From assembly GCA_023265175.1 (NCBI GenBank), contig JAHFUI010000006.1, positions 1 to 46,688 on the forward strand: a DNA stretch of 46,688 nt. Reading direction: 5' to 3'. The notes beneath the pieces were generated by a model. It was not told the DNA's origin. It was given only the letters and a program-made list of their open reading frames with translations, and did not search any database. Made by a program: the position numbers and the translations under genes. Below, piece after piece: positions 7,249-15,409 of this stretch (its first letter is position 1; every line of letters starts with the position of its first letter). Origin of the DNA: Acidobacteriota bacterium. GTDB taxonomy: Bacteria; Acidobacteriota; Vicinamibacteria; Vicinamibacterales; CAVVIG01.

Positions 7249-8267
7249 ACCACATCTACTCTGGAACCACAAAGATCACGAAGAGCACAAAGGTGTCCTG
7301 GAGCTTGTGGCTTTGTGTTCTTTGTGTGCTTTGTGGTTCGATCGTTATCCTGCCAGCGCACGCCCAGCAGACAAATGAGATCCGCGTGACGAAGGTGCGC
7401 GAGCTTCTGTTTATGCTGACCGGCGCCGGCGGCAACATCGCGGCGTTGGTGTTCCCGGAAGGGATCACGCTCGTGGACAGCGGCCGCGCAGAGATGAGCG
7501 ACAAGGTGCTCGCGGCCGTCCGGATGCTGTCGCCGCTGCCGATTCGGTACATCATCAATACGTCGGCCGATCCTGATCACGCGGGCGGCAACGAGAAGCT
7601 CGGCGCGGCTGGCGGTCAGATCACCGGCGGCAACGTCGCCGGGCAGGTGGCCGATGCGGCGGAAGGGGCCGAGATCATCGCGCACGAAAACGTCCTCGAG
7701 CGTATGACGGCGCCCAGCGTCAAGCCGCCGATCCCGACTCGCATGACCCCCGGCACGACCTACCACGTCGATCACCTGAAGCTGAGCACGTTCTATCACG
7801 GCGACGGCATCGAGCTGTTCGCCGCGCCGGCGGCGCACACCGACGGGGATACGCTGGTGTACTTCCGGCACAACGATGTGCTCGCCACCGGCGATGTCTT
7901 CATGACGGCCAGCTATCCGGTCATCGATGTGGAGCGAGGCGGCGGCATCAACGGCGAGATCGACGCGTTGAACCACATCCTCGACGTAGCGTTTCCCGAT
8001 TTCAGGCTGGAAGGCGGCACGCTGATCGTGCCCGGGCACGGCCGGCTGTGTGACTCCGCCGACGTCGCCTACTACCGCGACATGGTCACGATCGTGCGCG
8101 ATCGGGTGCAGGACATGATGAAGAAGGGCATGACCGTCGAGCAGGTGAAGACGGCCAAATTGACCCGGGATTACGACGGCGTGTACGCGAAGAACGCCGG
8201 CTGGACGCCGGATATGTTCGTCGAGGCGGTCTACAAGAGCCTCAAGAAGTTAGAAGGCAAAAGGTAA
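7245..8267 (+). CDS. Secreted MBL-fold hydrolase with degenerate metal motif; signal peptide encoded by an intergenic repeat
   Basis: Metallo-beta-lactamase-fold protein of 340 aa. The leader (about 1-41) consists of a basic stretch TTKITKSTK, a hydrophobic core LWLCVLCVLCGSIVILPA and HAQ. Nearly all of it is encoded by a dispersed inverted repeat (7265-7338). Fold motifs: FPEGITLVDSG near 70, the HxHxDH position reading SADPDH (107-112), AAHTDGDTLVYF and ATGDVF in the middle, and VPGHGRLCD near 262. The first two histidines of HxHxDH are thus Ser and Asp, while Asp111-His112 and the later His residues remain. Zinc binding may be altered or mono-nuclear; the substrate is unknown. The start is fixed by the ATGA overlap with the preceding gene. 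It lies between two paralogous FSGEW proteins, apparently in one operon. Confidence 0.8.
   Translation: MNHIYSGTTKITKSTKVSWSLWLCVLCVLCGSIVILPAHAQQTNEIRVTKVRELLFMLTGAGGNIAALVFPEGITLVDSGRAEMSDKVLAAVRMLSPLPIRYIINTSADPDHAGGNEKLGAAGGQITGGNVAGQVADAAEGAEIIAHENVLERMTAPSVKPPIPTRMTPGTTYHVDHLKLSTFYHGDGIELFAAPAAHTDGDTLVYFRHNDVLATGDVFMTASYPVIDVERGGGINGEIDALNHILDVAFPDFRLEGGTLIVPGHGRLCDSADVAYYRDMVTIVRDRVQDMMKKGMTVEQVKTAKLTRDYDGVYAKNAGWTPDMFVEAVYKSLKKLEGKR
7265..7338. repeat. ACCACAAAG inverted repeat, copy inside a coding sequence
   Basis: The left arm (AACCACAAAGATCACGAAGA then GCACAAAGG, 7265-7293) and right arm (CTTTGTGTTCTTTGTGTGC then TTTGTGGTT, 7311-7338) are imperfect inverted copies, each with about 9-bp internal periodicity. 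This copy lies wholly inside the 5' end of the MBL gene and forms its signal peptide. Confidence 0.85.
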
Positions 8268-8268
8268 G

Positions 8269-9066
8269 ATGCCATATCGAATGCTGCGGATGCGCGGCGC
8301 GACGCTGTGTTGGATAGCGCCAGCGCTCGTGCTTGTGATGACGGCACACACCTGGGCCCAACGGGGACGCGGAGCGCAGGGCTCCGCCGCGGCGCCGAAG
8401 GCCACCGCGCCCGTCGATCTCACCGGCTACTGGGTCTCCGTCGTCACGGAAGACTGGCGCTACCGCATGGTGACGCCGAAGAAAGCCGACCATCCGAGCG
8501 TGCCGCTCAACGCCGAGGGCGTGCGGATTGCCGACGCGTGGGACCCGGCGAAGGACGAAGCCGCGGGCGAGCAGTGCAAGGCCTACGGGGCGGCCGGTGT
8601 GATGCGCGCACCCGGCCGCCTGCACATCACGTGGCAGGACGACAACACGCTGAAGATCGAGACCGAAGCTGGGACCCAGACGCGACTGTTAGGTTTCGGC
8701 CCGGCGCAGGCGGCCGCTTCGGGAAGTGCTCCCGCGTGGCAAGGGGAGTCGGTGGCCGAATGGGAATTCGCTGGCGGCCGGCGTGGAGGCCGAGGCGGCG
8801 CGGCGCCCGCCGGCGATCTGAAAGTCGTCACCACCCGGATGCGTCCGGGTTACCTGCAAAAGAACGGCGTCCCGTACAGCGCGAACGCGGTGCTCACCGA
8901 ATACTTCGCGCGCACCGTCGAGGCGAACGGCGACTCGTGGCTGATTCTCACCGCGGTTGTCGAAGACCCGCAGTATCTGACCGGGCGTTTCGTCAGAAGC
9001 ACGCATTACAAGAGACTGCCCGGCAACAACTCCACGTGGGAGCCGGAGCCGTGCACGGCGAGATGA
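8269..9066 (+). CDS. Secreted protein of unknown function, FSGEW family, paralogue 2
   Basis: Exported protein of 265 aa and a paralogue of the 6343 gene (shared YxxxNGxP ... VxDPxYLTxxFxRSTxY segment near the C-terminus). The signal peptide is MLRMRGATLCWIAPALVLVMTAHTWAQ. The mature region starts after a Gly/Ala-rich spacer with VDLTGYWVSVVTEDWRYRM, continues through LHITWQDDNTLKIETEAGTQ (a beta-hairpin-like stretch), and includes a Gly/Arg-rich insertion (GGRRGGRGG) near residue 170. It starts one base after the MBL stop, so it belongs to the same transcript. Function is not known; its repeated association with secreted hydrolases suggests an accessory envelope role, but that is inference. 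Confidence 0.72.
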   Translation: MPYRMLRMRGATLCWIAPALVLVMTAHTWAQRGRGAQGSAAAPKATAPVDLTGYWVSVVTEDWRYRMVTPKKADHPSVPLNAEGVRIADAWDPAKDEAAGEQCKAYGAAGVMRAPGRLHITWQDDNTLKIETEAGTQTRLLGFGPAQAAASGSAPAWQGESVAEWEFAGGRRGGRGGAAPAGDLKVVTTRMRPGYLQKNGVPYSANAVLTEYFARTVEANGDSWLILTAVVEDPQYLTGRFVRSTHYKRLPGNNSTWEPEPCTAR

Positions 9067-9100
9067 GGTCGATCGAGTGGTGGGCTTTTCAAGGCCGATC

Positions 9101-9173
9101 CACCACAAAGGACACCATGGACACAAAGGTCCAGACCGGTATTTTCTTTGTGTCCTTGGTGTCCATTGTGGTG
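9101..9173. repeat. ACCACAAAGGACAC inverted repeat, intergenic copy
   Basis: The left arm CACCACAAAGGACACCATGG then ACACAAAGG (9101-9129) and right arm TCTTTGTGTCCTTGGTGTCC then ATTGTGGTG (9145-9173) pair as a long imperfect hairpin. The copy contains AAAGGACACCATGG, a latent Shine-Dalgarno plus ATG, but that frame is not in frame with the tannase that starts at 9194. Confidence 0.9.
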
Positions 9174-9193
9174 AGTAGGCGGGAGCACAAGCG

Positions 9194-10747
9194 ATGCTGT
9201 CACGAGACTTGATTCGGCGGTACGGCTACTCCTGGTCGGTGGCCGCGTGTCTGGCGCTCCTGTGTGCGAGAGCCACGTTCGAGCCGACGCCGGTCAGCGC
9301 CGCTGCTTCCTGCGAGAGCCTCGCGTCGCTGGCGCTCCCGAACACGACGATCACGCTCGCCGAGTCGGTTCCCGCCGGCGGCTTCACACAACCTGGCGCG
9401 CGCGGCGGGCGCGGAGGCGTGGCGCAGAACGATCTTCCGGCATTCTGTCGCGTCGCCGCCACGCTGAAGCCATCGAGCGACTCCGACATCAAGATCGAGG
9501 TGTGGCTGCCGGCGTCGAACTGGAACGGGAAATTCCAGGCGGTCGGCAATGGGGGATGGAACGGCACGATCGGTTACCCGGCGATGATGACCGCGCTTCG
9601 GGCGGGCTACGCGACCAGCTCCACCGATACGGGTCACGTCGGCGGCAGCGCGGAGTTCGCGCTCGGCCATCCCGAGAAGGTGATCGACTTCGGCTACCGC
9701 GCCGTGCACGAGATGACCGTCAAGTCGAAGGGCATCATCGCCGCGTACTACGACAACCCCCTCAAGTACGCGTACTGGAACGGGTGCTCGGCGGGCGGAC
9801 GGCAGGCGATGAAGGAAGCGCAGAAGTTCCCGGCCGATTTCAACGGCATCATCGCCGGATCGCCGGGTCTCGACTGGAGCAGCCGCTCGGCGGGATCGAT
9901 GCGGATTGCGCAGGTGACCAGGGACGAGGCCGCGCGCGTGACGGCGGGCAAGGCGCAACTGATCCACAAGGCGGTGCTCGACGCGTGCGACGCTCTTGAC
10001 GGCATCAAGGACGGGGTCGTCGACGACCCGAAGCGCTGCAAGTTCGATCCGGGTGTGCTCGAGTGCAAGGGCGCAGACGAAGCGACGTGCCTGACGAAGG
10101 CGCAGGCGCAAACCGCGCGGATGATGTACATGTCGCCCGTGAACCCGAAAACGAAACGCGAGATCACCGGCCTCGAGCCGGGCAGCGAGCTCGGATGGAC
10201 CGACTTGGGGTGGTCGGCCGGGGCCCGCTCGGCCGGGCTCGATCAGTTCCGCTTCGTCGTGTTCAAAGATTCGAGCTGGGACGTGGACAAATTCAACTTC
10301 GAGACCGACGTCGTGCGGCTGGAAGAAGTCGACGACAACACGATCAACGCACTCGATCCGAACCTCAAGACGTTCTTCGACCGCGGCGGCAAGCTGATCC
10401 AGTATCACGGCTGGGCCGATCCGCAGATCTCGCCGGGCAACAGCGTCCAGTACTACAAGCGCGTCGCCGACACGAACGGAGGCGTCGCGAAAGTGCAGGC
10501 GTCGCACCGGTTGTTCATGGCCCCGGGCATGGCACATTGCGGCGGCGGAGAGGGACCCAACACGTTCGACATGGTGAGTGCGCTCGAGCAGTGGGTCGAG
10601 AAAGGCAAGGCCCCGGATCAGATCGTGGCATCGCACAGCACTCAAGGCAAGGTCGATCGGACGCGCCCCTTGTGCCCATACCCGCAGCTCGCGGCCTACA
10701 AAGGCACCGGCAGCACGGACGACGCGGCGAGCTTCGTGTGTAAATAG
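9194..10747 (+). CDS. Tannase/feruloyl esterase family protein, paralogue 1 (complete triad)
   Basis: Secreted esterase of 517 aa. The signal region ends near AAASCES, followed by the family start SLASLALPNTTITLAESVPAGGF and FCRVAATLKPSSDSDIKIEVWLP. The nucleophile motif GCSAGGRQ has Ser199 (codon at 9788) next to Cys198. The acid region is YHGWADPQISPG, and His448-Cys449 lie in GMAHCGGGEGP. The Cys-Ser and His-Cys pairs form the CS-D-HC arrangement known from tannases and feruloyl esterases, in which a disulfide ties the triad. Expected role: hydrolysis of galloyl or feruloyl esters of plant phenolics outside the cytoplasm. GGGAG about 9 nt upstream of the ATG supports the start. Two paralogues lie at 42422 and 44172. 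Confidence 0.9.
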   Translation: MLSRDLIRRYGYSWSVAACLALLCARATFEPTPVSAAASCESLASLALPNTTITLAESVPAGGFTQPGARGGRGGVAQNDLPAFCRVAATLKPSSDSDIKIEVWLPASNWNGKFQAVGNGGWNGTIGYPAMMTALRAGYATSSTDTGHVGGSAEFALGHPEKVIDFGYRAVHEMTVKSKGIIAAYYDNPLKYAYWNGCSAGGRQAMKEAQKFPADFNGIIAGSPGLDWSSRSAGSMRIAQVTRDEAARVTAGKAQLIHKAVLDACDALDGIKDGVVDDPKRCKFDPGVLECKGADEATCLTKAQAQTARMMYMSPVNPKTKREITGLEPGSELGWTDLGWSAGARSAGLDQFRFVVFKDSSWDVDKFNFETDVVRLEEVDDNTINALDPNLKTFFDRGGKLIQYHGWADPQISPGNSVQYYKRVADTNGGVAKVQASHRLFMAPGMAHCGGGEGPNTFDMVSALEQWVEKGKAPDQIVASHSTQGKVDRTRPLCPYPQLAAYKGTGSTDDAASFVCK

Positions 10748-10770
10748 ACGCATGGGTTTATTGCCGCACT

Positions 10771-10851
10771 GATCAAACACAAAGGACACGAAGGACACCA
10801 GGGGCCATACCGGTCTTATGCTTTGTGTCCGTTGTGTCCTTTGTGGTGATC
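10771..10851. repeat. ACACAAAGGACAC inverted repeat between convergent genes
   Basis: The copy is bounded by GATC on both ends (GATCAAACACAAAGGACACG ... TCCTTTGTGGTGATC) and sits between the stop codons of the convergent tannase (10747) and DUF5916 gene (10871). Here the long hairpin could act as a bidirectional terminator-like structure. Confidence 0.88.
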
Positions 10852-10870
10852 AGGCCGAGGCGTTGCCCGC

Positions 10871-13360
10871 TTACCGGCTCATCCAATAGCTGATCTTCAC
10901 CATGAACACGCTCGGGCCGTCGCCGCCGAAGACGCCGCCCAGATCCCGCAGCGGGCTGAAGACGCCGGGCCGCGACGCGTCCGACTTCGAGACGTTCCAG
11001 ACCGCATACAGCGTGCTGCCGCGGATGTATTCCCACCGCCAGACAATGTTGGCGCGAAGCGACTTGTTGTTGAAGCTGGGATCGTAGGTGAGTGTCGCGG
11101 GATCGAAGTCGAAGGACAGCGGCCGCGCGAGCCGCCGGATGTTGGTGTACTTGCCCACCGCGACGAATGGCTGCAGGAACACCTGCAGCGTCATGTCCCG
11201 TTCAATCGCGTACGTGGACCGCAGCGTGACGTCCACCACGTTGCGCCGCAGCGTCCCGTAGACGTTGTCGGCGGACGCGTCGCCGTTGACGTCCGTGTTG
11301 GTGATCCACTGCGCGATGTCTTTGGCCGCGGTGTAGTTCGTGCTCATTGAGGCCTGCAGTCGTCCTGACGGCTGCAGCGTCAGGCTGGGACCGACCTGGC
11401 CCGTCCAGCCGCCGACCGCGTCAGTGCGAACCGACCCATTGAAGTTGAACCGCCAGCTTTTCCGGCTGTCGCTGCCGACGCCTACGTAGAGAAATTGCCG
11501 CCGCGGCACCAGGATCGGCGGACCGCCTCGGGTGTCCAGATCGTCGAAGACCTGGAGCTCGCGACCTCCTTCTGCGGCGACGTTCCAGAAGTTCCGGAAC
11601 GTGACGGAACCGTAGCCATCGAGGAGTCGATAGAACACCAGGCCGTCGTTGTTCCAATCGTTCGCCACGTAAAAGCCAACCTGCGCCCGCCGGAACGCCC
11701 TCCACGGATCCGGCTGCTCGACGTACGCGCTGCCGTTGGCGTCATTGCGATTCGCGCGCGTTCGGAAGAATCCCGCGTCGTTGACGCGGAAGTCGCGCCC
11801 GAAGTGGTCGTAGTGGCCCGAGTACCCGTAATGCTTGCGCGAAAAATTGAAGTTCGTGATGCCGCCGCCGCTCGTGGCGACGCCGCCCGTTCCGGGCGCC
11901 CGCGTGGCCACCCAGTGACCGTTCCACACGACGCGGTTGCGATCCCATCGCAGGTTGTAATCAATCCCGCCGGTGAACGCGTCGTCATCTTTCTCGCGCA
12001 CGACGCCGGTGAAAATCGCGCCGATATTCGACGTGCCATTGCGCACGTCCCGTTGTACCCGCAGCGTGTTGTACGACGTCATCGGCTCGATCAGCGCCTC
12101 GCGTCCCGACTGCAGTTGCGCGTACTCGCGCGAGGTGAGAGCGGTCAGCGCACCGTAGGTCCAGCCGGAGCCCTTTCCGGTGAGCTTCGCCGCGCCGAGC
12201 ACAGACGTTTGCGTTGGCTGCTTGACGATCACCTCGCCGTCCGGCACCGCGAACCGGCCCGGCGCCCGGCCGATCCGGCGTGAATGGAACAGCTGAAAGT
12301 TGCCGTAGGGCGGAACGAACGTCCGGCTGTCCTCGAGAAAGAACGGGCGCTTTTCAGGGAAGAACGTCTCGAAGATCGACAGGTTGAGCACGGCAGGATC
12401 CTGCTCGACCTGTCCGAAGTCCGGATTGACGGTGGCGGAGAGCGTCGCGGACGTTCCGATGCCGAACCGGAGGTCGGCGCCGGCCGACCCGTTGAGTTGG
12501 GCGCCGGCGCTCGCCGCCTGCCGGGTGCTGCTTCCAAGGACGTATGGCTGGATCTCGATGCGCCGCGGCGGCGCCAGCGCATCGTCGAAGACGAGATGGC
12601 CCCACCGCGAGACCTCGCCTCGCTCGCCTCGCGGGCGGGCGGTCCACTCGCCGACCTCGCCGCGGCGGCGGATGTAACGGCGTCCTGTGAATCCCCAGAT
12701 CTGACCCGGGCCCGGCGCCGCGTTGAATCGCATCTGCGAGAAGGGGATGCGATACTCCGCGATCCATCCTTCGTCTCCGATTGAGGTCCGCACTTCCCAC
12801 ACCGCGTCGAAGCTGCTGTCGGACCGGTCGTCGTCGTACAGGTAGTAGTCCGACTGCACACCCGATGCGTTGGTCTGGAAGGCGTAACCGGTCTGATGAT
12901 CGTGGCGCGGATCGAATCCGAGGGAGAAATTGTCGGTAGGCGGGTTCTCGTCGCGGCGCCCCAGACCGCGTGCAATCCCGTCCGGCATGCGGTCGAGGCA
13001 GCGGACGCCGACGTACAGATACCGATCGTCGTACGCCACCTGGATGAGCGTTCGCTCGGTCAGCGGCGAACCGTTGTCGGGATCCCATTGGGTGAAGCCT
13101 TCAGCGGCCGGCGCCAGGGTCCAGACCTCGTCGTTCAACTGGCCGTCGATTTTCGGGGGCGTCTTCGTGATCCGGAAGGCGTGAACAATCTTGCCCTCTT
13201 TCGCGGCGAGGGCCGGCTCATTCGCGCCGAGCCGCACGCTCTCGGGCGAGGCGGCGCGGTCGGGGGAAGTCCTCCCATTCTGGGCGGACGCATTCGCGAC
13301 CGCGGCCACGAGCGACAGGACGAGTGCAGCGAACAGACAAGCCTTCACGCGATTTCGCAT
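10871..13360 (-). CDS. DUF5916 protein with N-terminal CBM9-like domain; predicted outer-membrane barrel
   Basis: Exported protein of 829 aa. The signal peptide (about 1-26) ends ...VANASAQ. Residues about 60-250 form a carbohydrate-binding-module-9-like beta-sandwich: KTPPKIDGQLNDEVW, then YDDRYLYVGVRCLD, then GWIAEYRIPFSQMRF. The long C-terminal part has the DUF5916 features NPDFGQVEQDPAVLNLS and FFPEKRPFFLEDSRTF, and many alternating-hydrophobicity strands ending ...VKISYWMSR, which suggests an outer-membrane beta-barrel. The role is not established; the N-terminal domain suggests carbohydrate binding at the surface. It is transcribed divergently from the Tat-exported ThDP enzyme, with about 150 bp between starts, and convergently with the tannase. 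Confidence 0.82.
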   Translation of the reverse strand: MRNRVKACLFAALVLSLVAAVANASAQNGRTSPDRAASPESVRLGANEPALAAKEGKIVHAFRITKTPPKIDGQLNDEVWTLAPAAEGFTQWDPDNGSPLTERTLIQVAYDDRYLYVGVRCLDRMPDGIARGLGRRDENPPTDNFSLGFDPRHDHQTGYAFQTNASGVQSDYYLYDDDRSDSSFDAVWEVRTSIGDEGWIAEYRIPFSQMRFNAAPGPGQIWGFTGRRYIRRRGEVGEWTARPRGERGEVSRWGHLVFDDALAPPRRIEIQPYVLGSSTRQAASAGAQLNGSAGADLRFGIGTSATLSATVNPDFGQVEQDPAVLNLSIFETFFPEKRPFFLEDSRTFVPPYGNFQLFHSRRIGRAPGRFAVPDGEVIVKQPTQTSVLGAAKLTGKGSGWTYGALTALTSREYAQLQSGREALIEPMTSYNTLRVQRDVRNGTSNIGAIFTGVVREKDDDAFTGGIDYNLRWDRNRVVWNGHWVATRAPGTGGVATSGGGITNFNFSRKHYGYSGHYDHFGRDFRVNDAGFFRTRANRNDANGSAYVEQPDPWRAFRRAQVGFYVANDWNNDGLVFYRLLDGYGSVTFRNFWNVAAEGGRELQVFDDLDTRGGPPILVPRRQFLYVGVGSDSRKSWRFNFNGSVRTDAVGGWTGQVGPSLTLQPSGRLQASMSTNYTAAKDIAQWITNTDVNGDASADNVYGTLRRNVVDVTLRSTYAIERDMTLQVFLQPFVAVGKYTNIRRLARPLSFDFDPATLTYDPSFNNKSLRANIVWRWEYIRGSTLYAVWNVSKSDASRPGVFSPLRDLGGVFGGDGPSVFMVKISYWMSR

Positions 13361-13514
13361 GCTCGAGGGCCATGACGCACAAATATTCTGGAGATATTAC
13401 CAGCCGTTAGACGCCGGAATCGTGCTTTTGGTTCGGCTGCCGCGACAAAACTGCGCAACACTCGCGAAATCGGCGGGTGTAGAATGCCGGGCGAAGCTCA
13501 AGCGAGGGAGTTCC

Positions 13515-15401
13515 ATGGAACAACGAACCGTCGGCCGTCGCGACTTTTTGAAAACGGCGGCTGCCAGTACGGCGGCGGTCGTCTCGGCACCCGCCGCCGC
13601 GGCGGCAGCGCAGGAACAGACGCCGCGCAACGGCACCGCCCCGGTCGTCTCGAGAGACGCCGAGACCGGCAGGACGCCCGTGATCGAAGCGATCACGACG
13701 GAACGTCCCGGATCGGATTTCATGGTCGACGTGTTGAAGTCGCTGAACTTCGAGTACGTCTTCTCGAATCCGGCGAACACGTTTCGCAGCCTGCACGAGT
13801 CGCTCATCAACTACGGCGGCAACAAGGCTCCCGAGTTCATCACCTGCAACCACGAGGAGATCGCCGGCGCGATGGCGCACGGCTACGGCAAGATCGAGGG
13901 CAGGCCGGGCCTGGTGATCGTGCACGGCACGGTCGGCACGATGCACGCGTCGATGGCCGTGTACGACGCGTTCTGCGATCGGGTCCCGATGTTTCTCATT
14001 CTTGGAAACCATTTGGACGCGGCCGAGCGGCGCAGCGTGGTGACCTGGGCCCACAGCGTCCAGGACGCGGCGGCCATCCTGCGCGACTTCGTGAAGTGGG
14101 ACGATACGCCCGCCTCGCTGCACCATTTCGCTGAATCCGCGGCGCGCGCCTACAAGATCGCGACGACGCCGCCGATGATGCCGGTGGCGCTGGTCGCGGA
14201 CGCCGACCTGCAGGAACGCCCGTGTCCGAAAGACGAGACGCTGCGCGTGCTGAAGGTACCGGCCATCGCGGCGCCCCAAGGCGATTCGGGTGCGATCGCG
14301 GAAACGGCTCGATTGCTCGTCGCGGCCGAGCATCCGGTGCTCGTGGCCGATCGGCTCGCGCGCACGCCGGCCGGTCTGACGCATTTCATCGGGCTCGCGG
14401 AGCTGTTGCAGGCGTCCGTCGTCGATCAGAAGAACCGGATGAACTTCCCGACGCGCCACCCGCTCAATCAGACCGAGCGCGAGCGCGCCGTGCTGTCCGA
14501 GGCCGACGTCATCGTCGGCTTCGAGGTGACGGACTTTGCCGCCGTGCGATCGAGCAAGCCGAATGCGAAGCGGATCAGCATCACGGCCAACGATCTCTTC
14601 TCGCGCAGCAACTATCAGGAATTCCAGCGCTACGCGGAAGTCGATCTGGCGATGGCGGCTGATGCGGAAACGACGCTGCCGGCGCTGATCGAGGCGGTGA
14701 AGCGCCTGATCACGGACGATCGGCGGCGGTACTTCCAGGATCGCGGCGCCACGCTGGCGAAAGCGCAGCAGGAGGCGCTACAACAGGCGCGCGAGGCGGC
14801 GAGCTACGGCTGGGATGCAAGTCCCATCAGCACCGCGCGCCTCTCCGCGGAACTGTGGTCGCAGGTCAGAAACGAAGACTGGTCGCTCGTGGCCGATGTC
14901 GTGTTCGTCAGCAACTGGCCGCTGCGGCTTTGGAGCATGGACAAGCATTACCACTACATCGGAGGGCCTGGCGGCTACGGCGTCGGCTACGGCCTGCCGG
15001 CGGCCGTCGGTGCCGCGCTCGCGAACCGCAGGCATGGACGGCTCTCGATCAACATCCAGAACGACGGCGACCTGATGTTCGCGCCCGGCGCGCTGTGGAC
15101 GGCCGCGCATTACCGCATTCCGCTGCTGACGATCATGCACAACAACCGCGCCTACCATCAGGAAGTGATGGAGGTGCAGAAGATGGCGCTGCAGCACGGC
15201 CGCAACGCCACGCGCGCGCATATCGGCAACAAGCTCGAAGATCCACCGATCGATTACGCGAAGCTCGCGCAGAGCCTGGGCGTCCACGGCGAAGGACCGA
15301 TCAGCGATCCCAGGGAGCTGGGACCGGCGATCAAGCGCGCCATCGAGCTCGTGAAACGCGGCGAGCCCGCGCTCGTCGATGTGCTCACGCAACCGAGGTA
15401 G
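13515..15401 (+). CDS. ThDP-dependent enzyme with a Tat signal
   Basis: Protein of 628 aa of the acetolactate-synthase/benzoylformate-decarboxylase superfamily. The PYR-domain activating glutamate is in CNHEEIAGAMAHGYG (His113-Glu114). The C-terminal PP domain carries a ThDP-Mg motif of the GDG...NN type, here NDGD ... IMHNNRAYHQE. The N-terminus is a twin-arginine signal (GRRDFLKTAAASTAA, residues 7-21, then Ala-rich). The ATG at 13515 is preceded by GAGGGAG; longer in-frame starts run into the divergent promoter region. Superfamily members decarboxylate or ligate 2-keto acids, but the reaction here is unknown. Tat export would carry a folded holoenzyme with its cofactor to the periplasm, which is unusual for the superfamily. 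A cytochrome c gene starts 8 bp downstream, hinting at an oxidative reaction feeding electrons to it (inference). Confidence 0.85.
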   Translation: MEQRTVGRRDFLKTAAASTAAVVSAPAAAAAAQEQTPRNGTAPVVSRDAETGRTPVIEAITTERPGSDFMVDVLKSLNFEYVFSNPANTFRSLHESLINYGGNKAPEFITCNHEEIAGAMAHGYGKIEGRPGLVIVHGTVGTMHASMAVYDAFCDRVPMFLILGNHLDAAERRSVVTWAHSVQDAAAILRDFVKWDDTPASLHHFAESAARAYKIATTPPMMPVALVADADLQERPCPKDETLRVLKVPAIAAPQGDSGAIAETARLLVAAEHPVLVADRLARTPAGLTHFIGLAELLQASVVDQKNRMNFPTRHPLNQTERERAVLSEADVIVGFEVTDFAAVRSSKPNAKRISITANDLFSRSNYQEFQRYAEVDLAMAADAETTLPALIEAVKRLITDDRRRYFQDRGATLAKAQQEALQQAREAASYGWDASPISTARLSAELWSQVRNEDWSLVADVVFVSNWPLRLWSMDKHYHYIGGPGGYGVGYGLPAAVGAALANRRHGRLSINIQNDGDLMFAPGALWTAAHYRIPLLTIMHNNRAYHQEVMEVQKMALQHGRNATRAHIGNKLEDPPIDYAKLAQSLGVHGEGPISDPRELGPAIKRAIELVKRGEPALVDVLTQPR

Positions 15402-15409
15402 GGGGTGCG

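Noticed and set aside
9117-9210. Tannase paralogue 1 starting inside the repeat at the latent ATG (9117)
   Set aside because: That ATG is out of frame with the tannase; the ATG at 9194 has its own ribosome site and leader.
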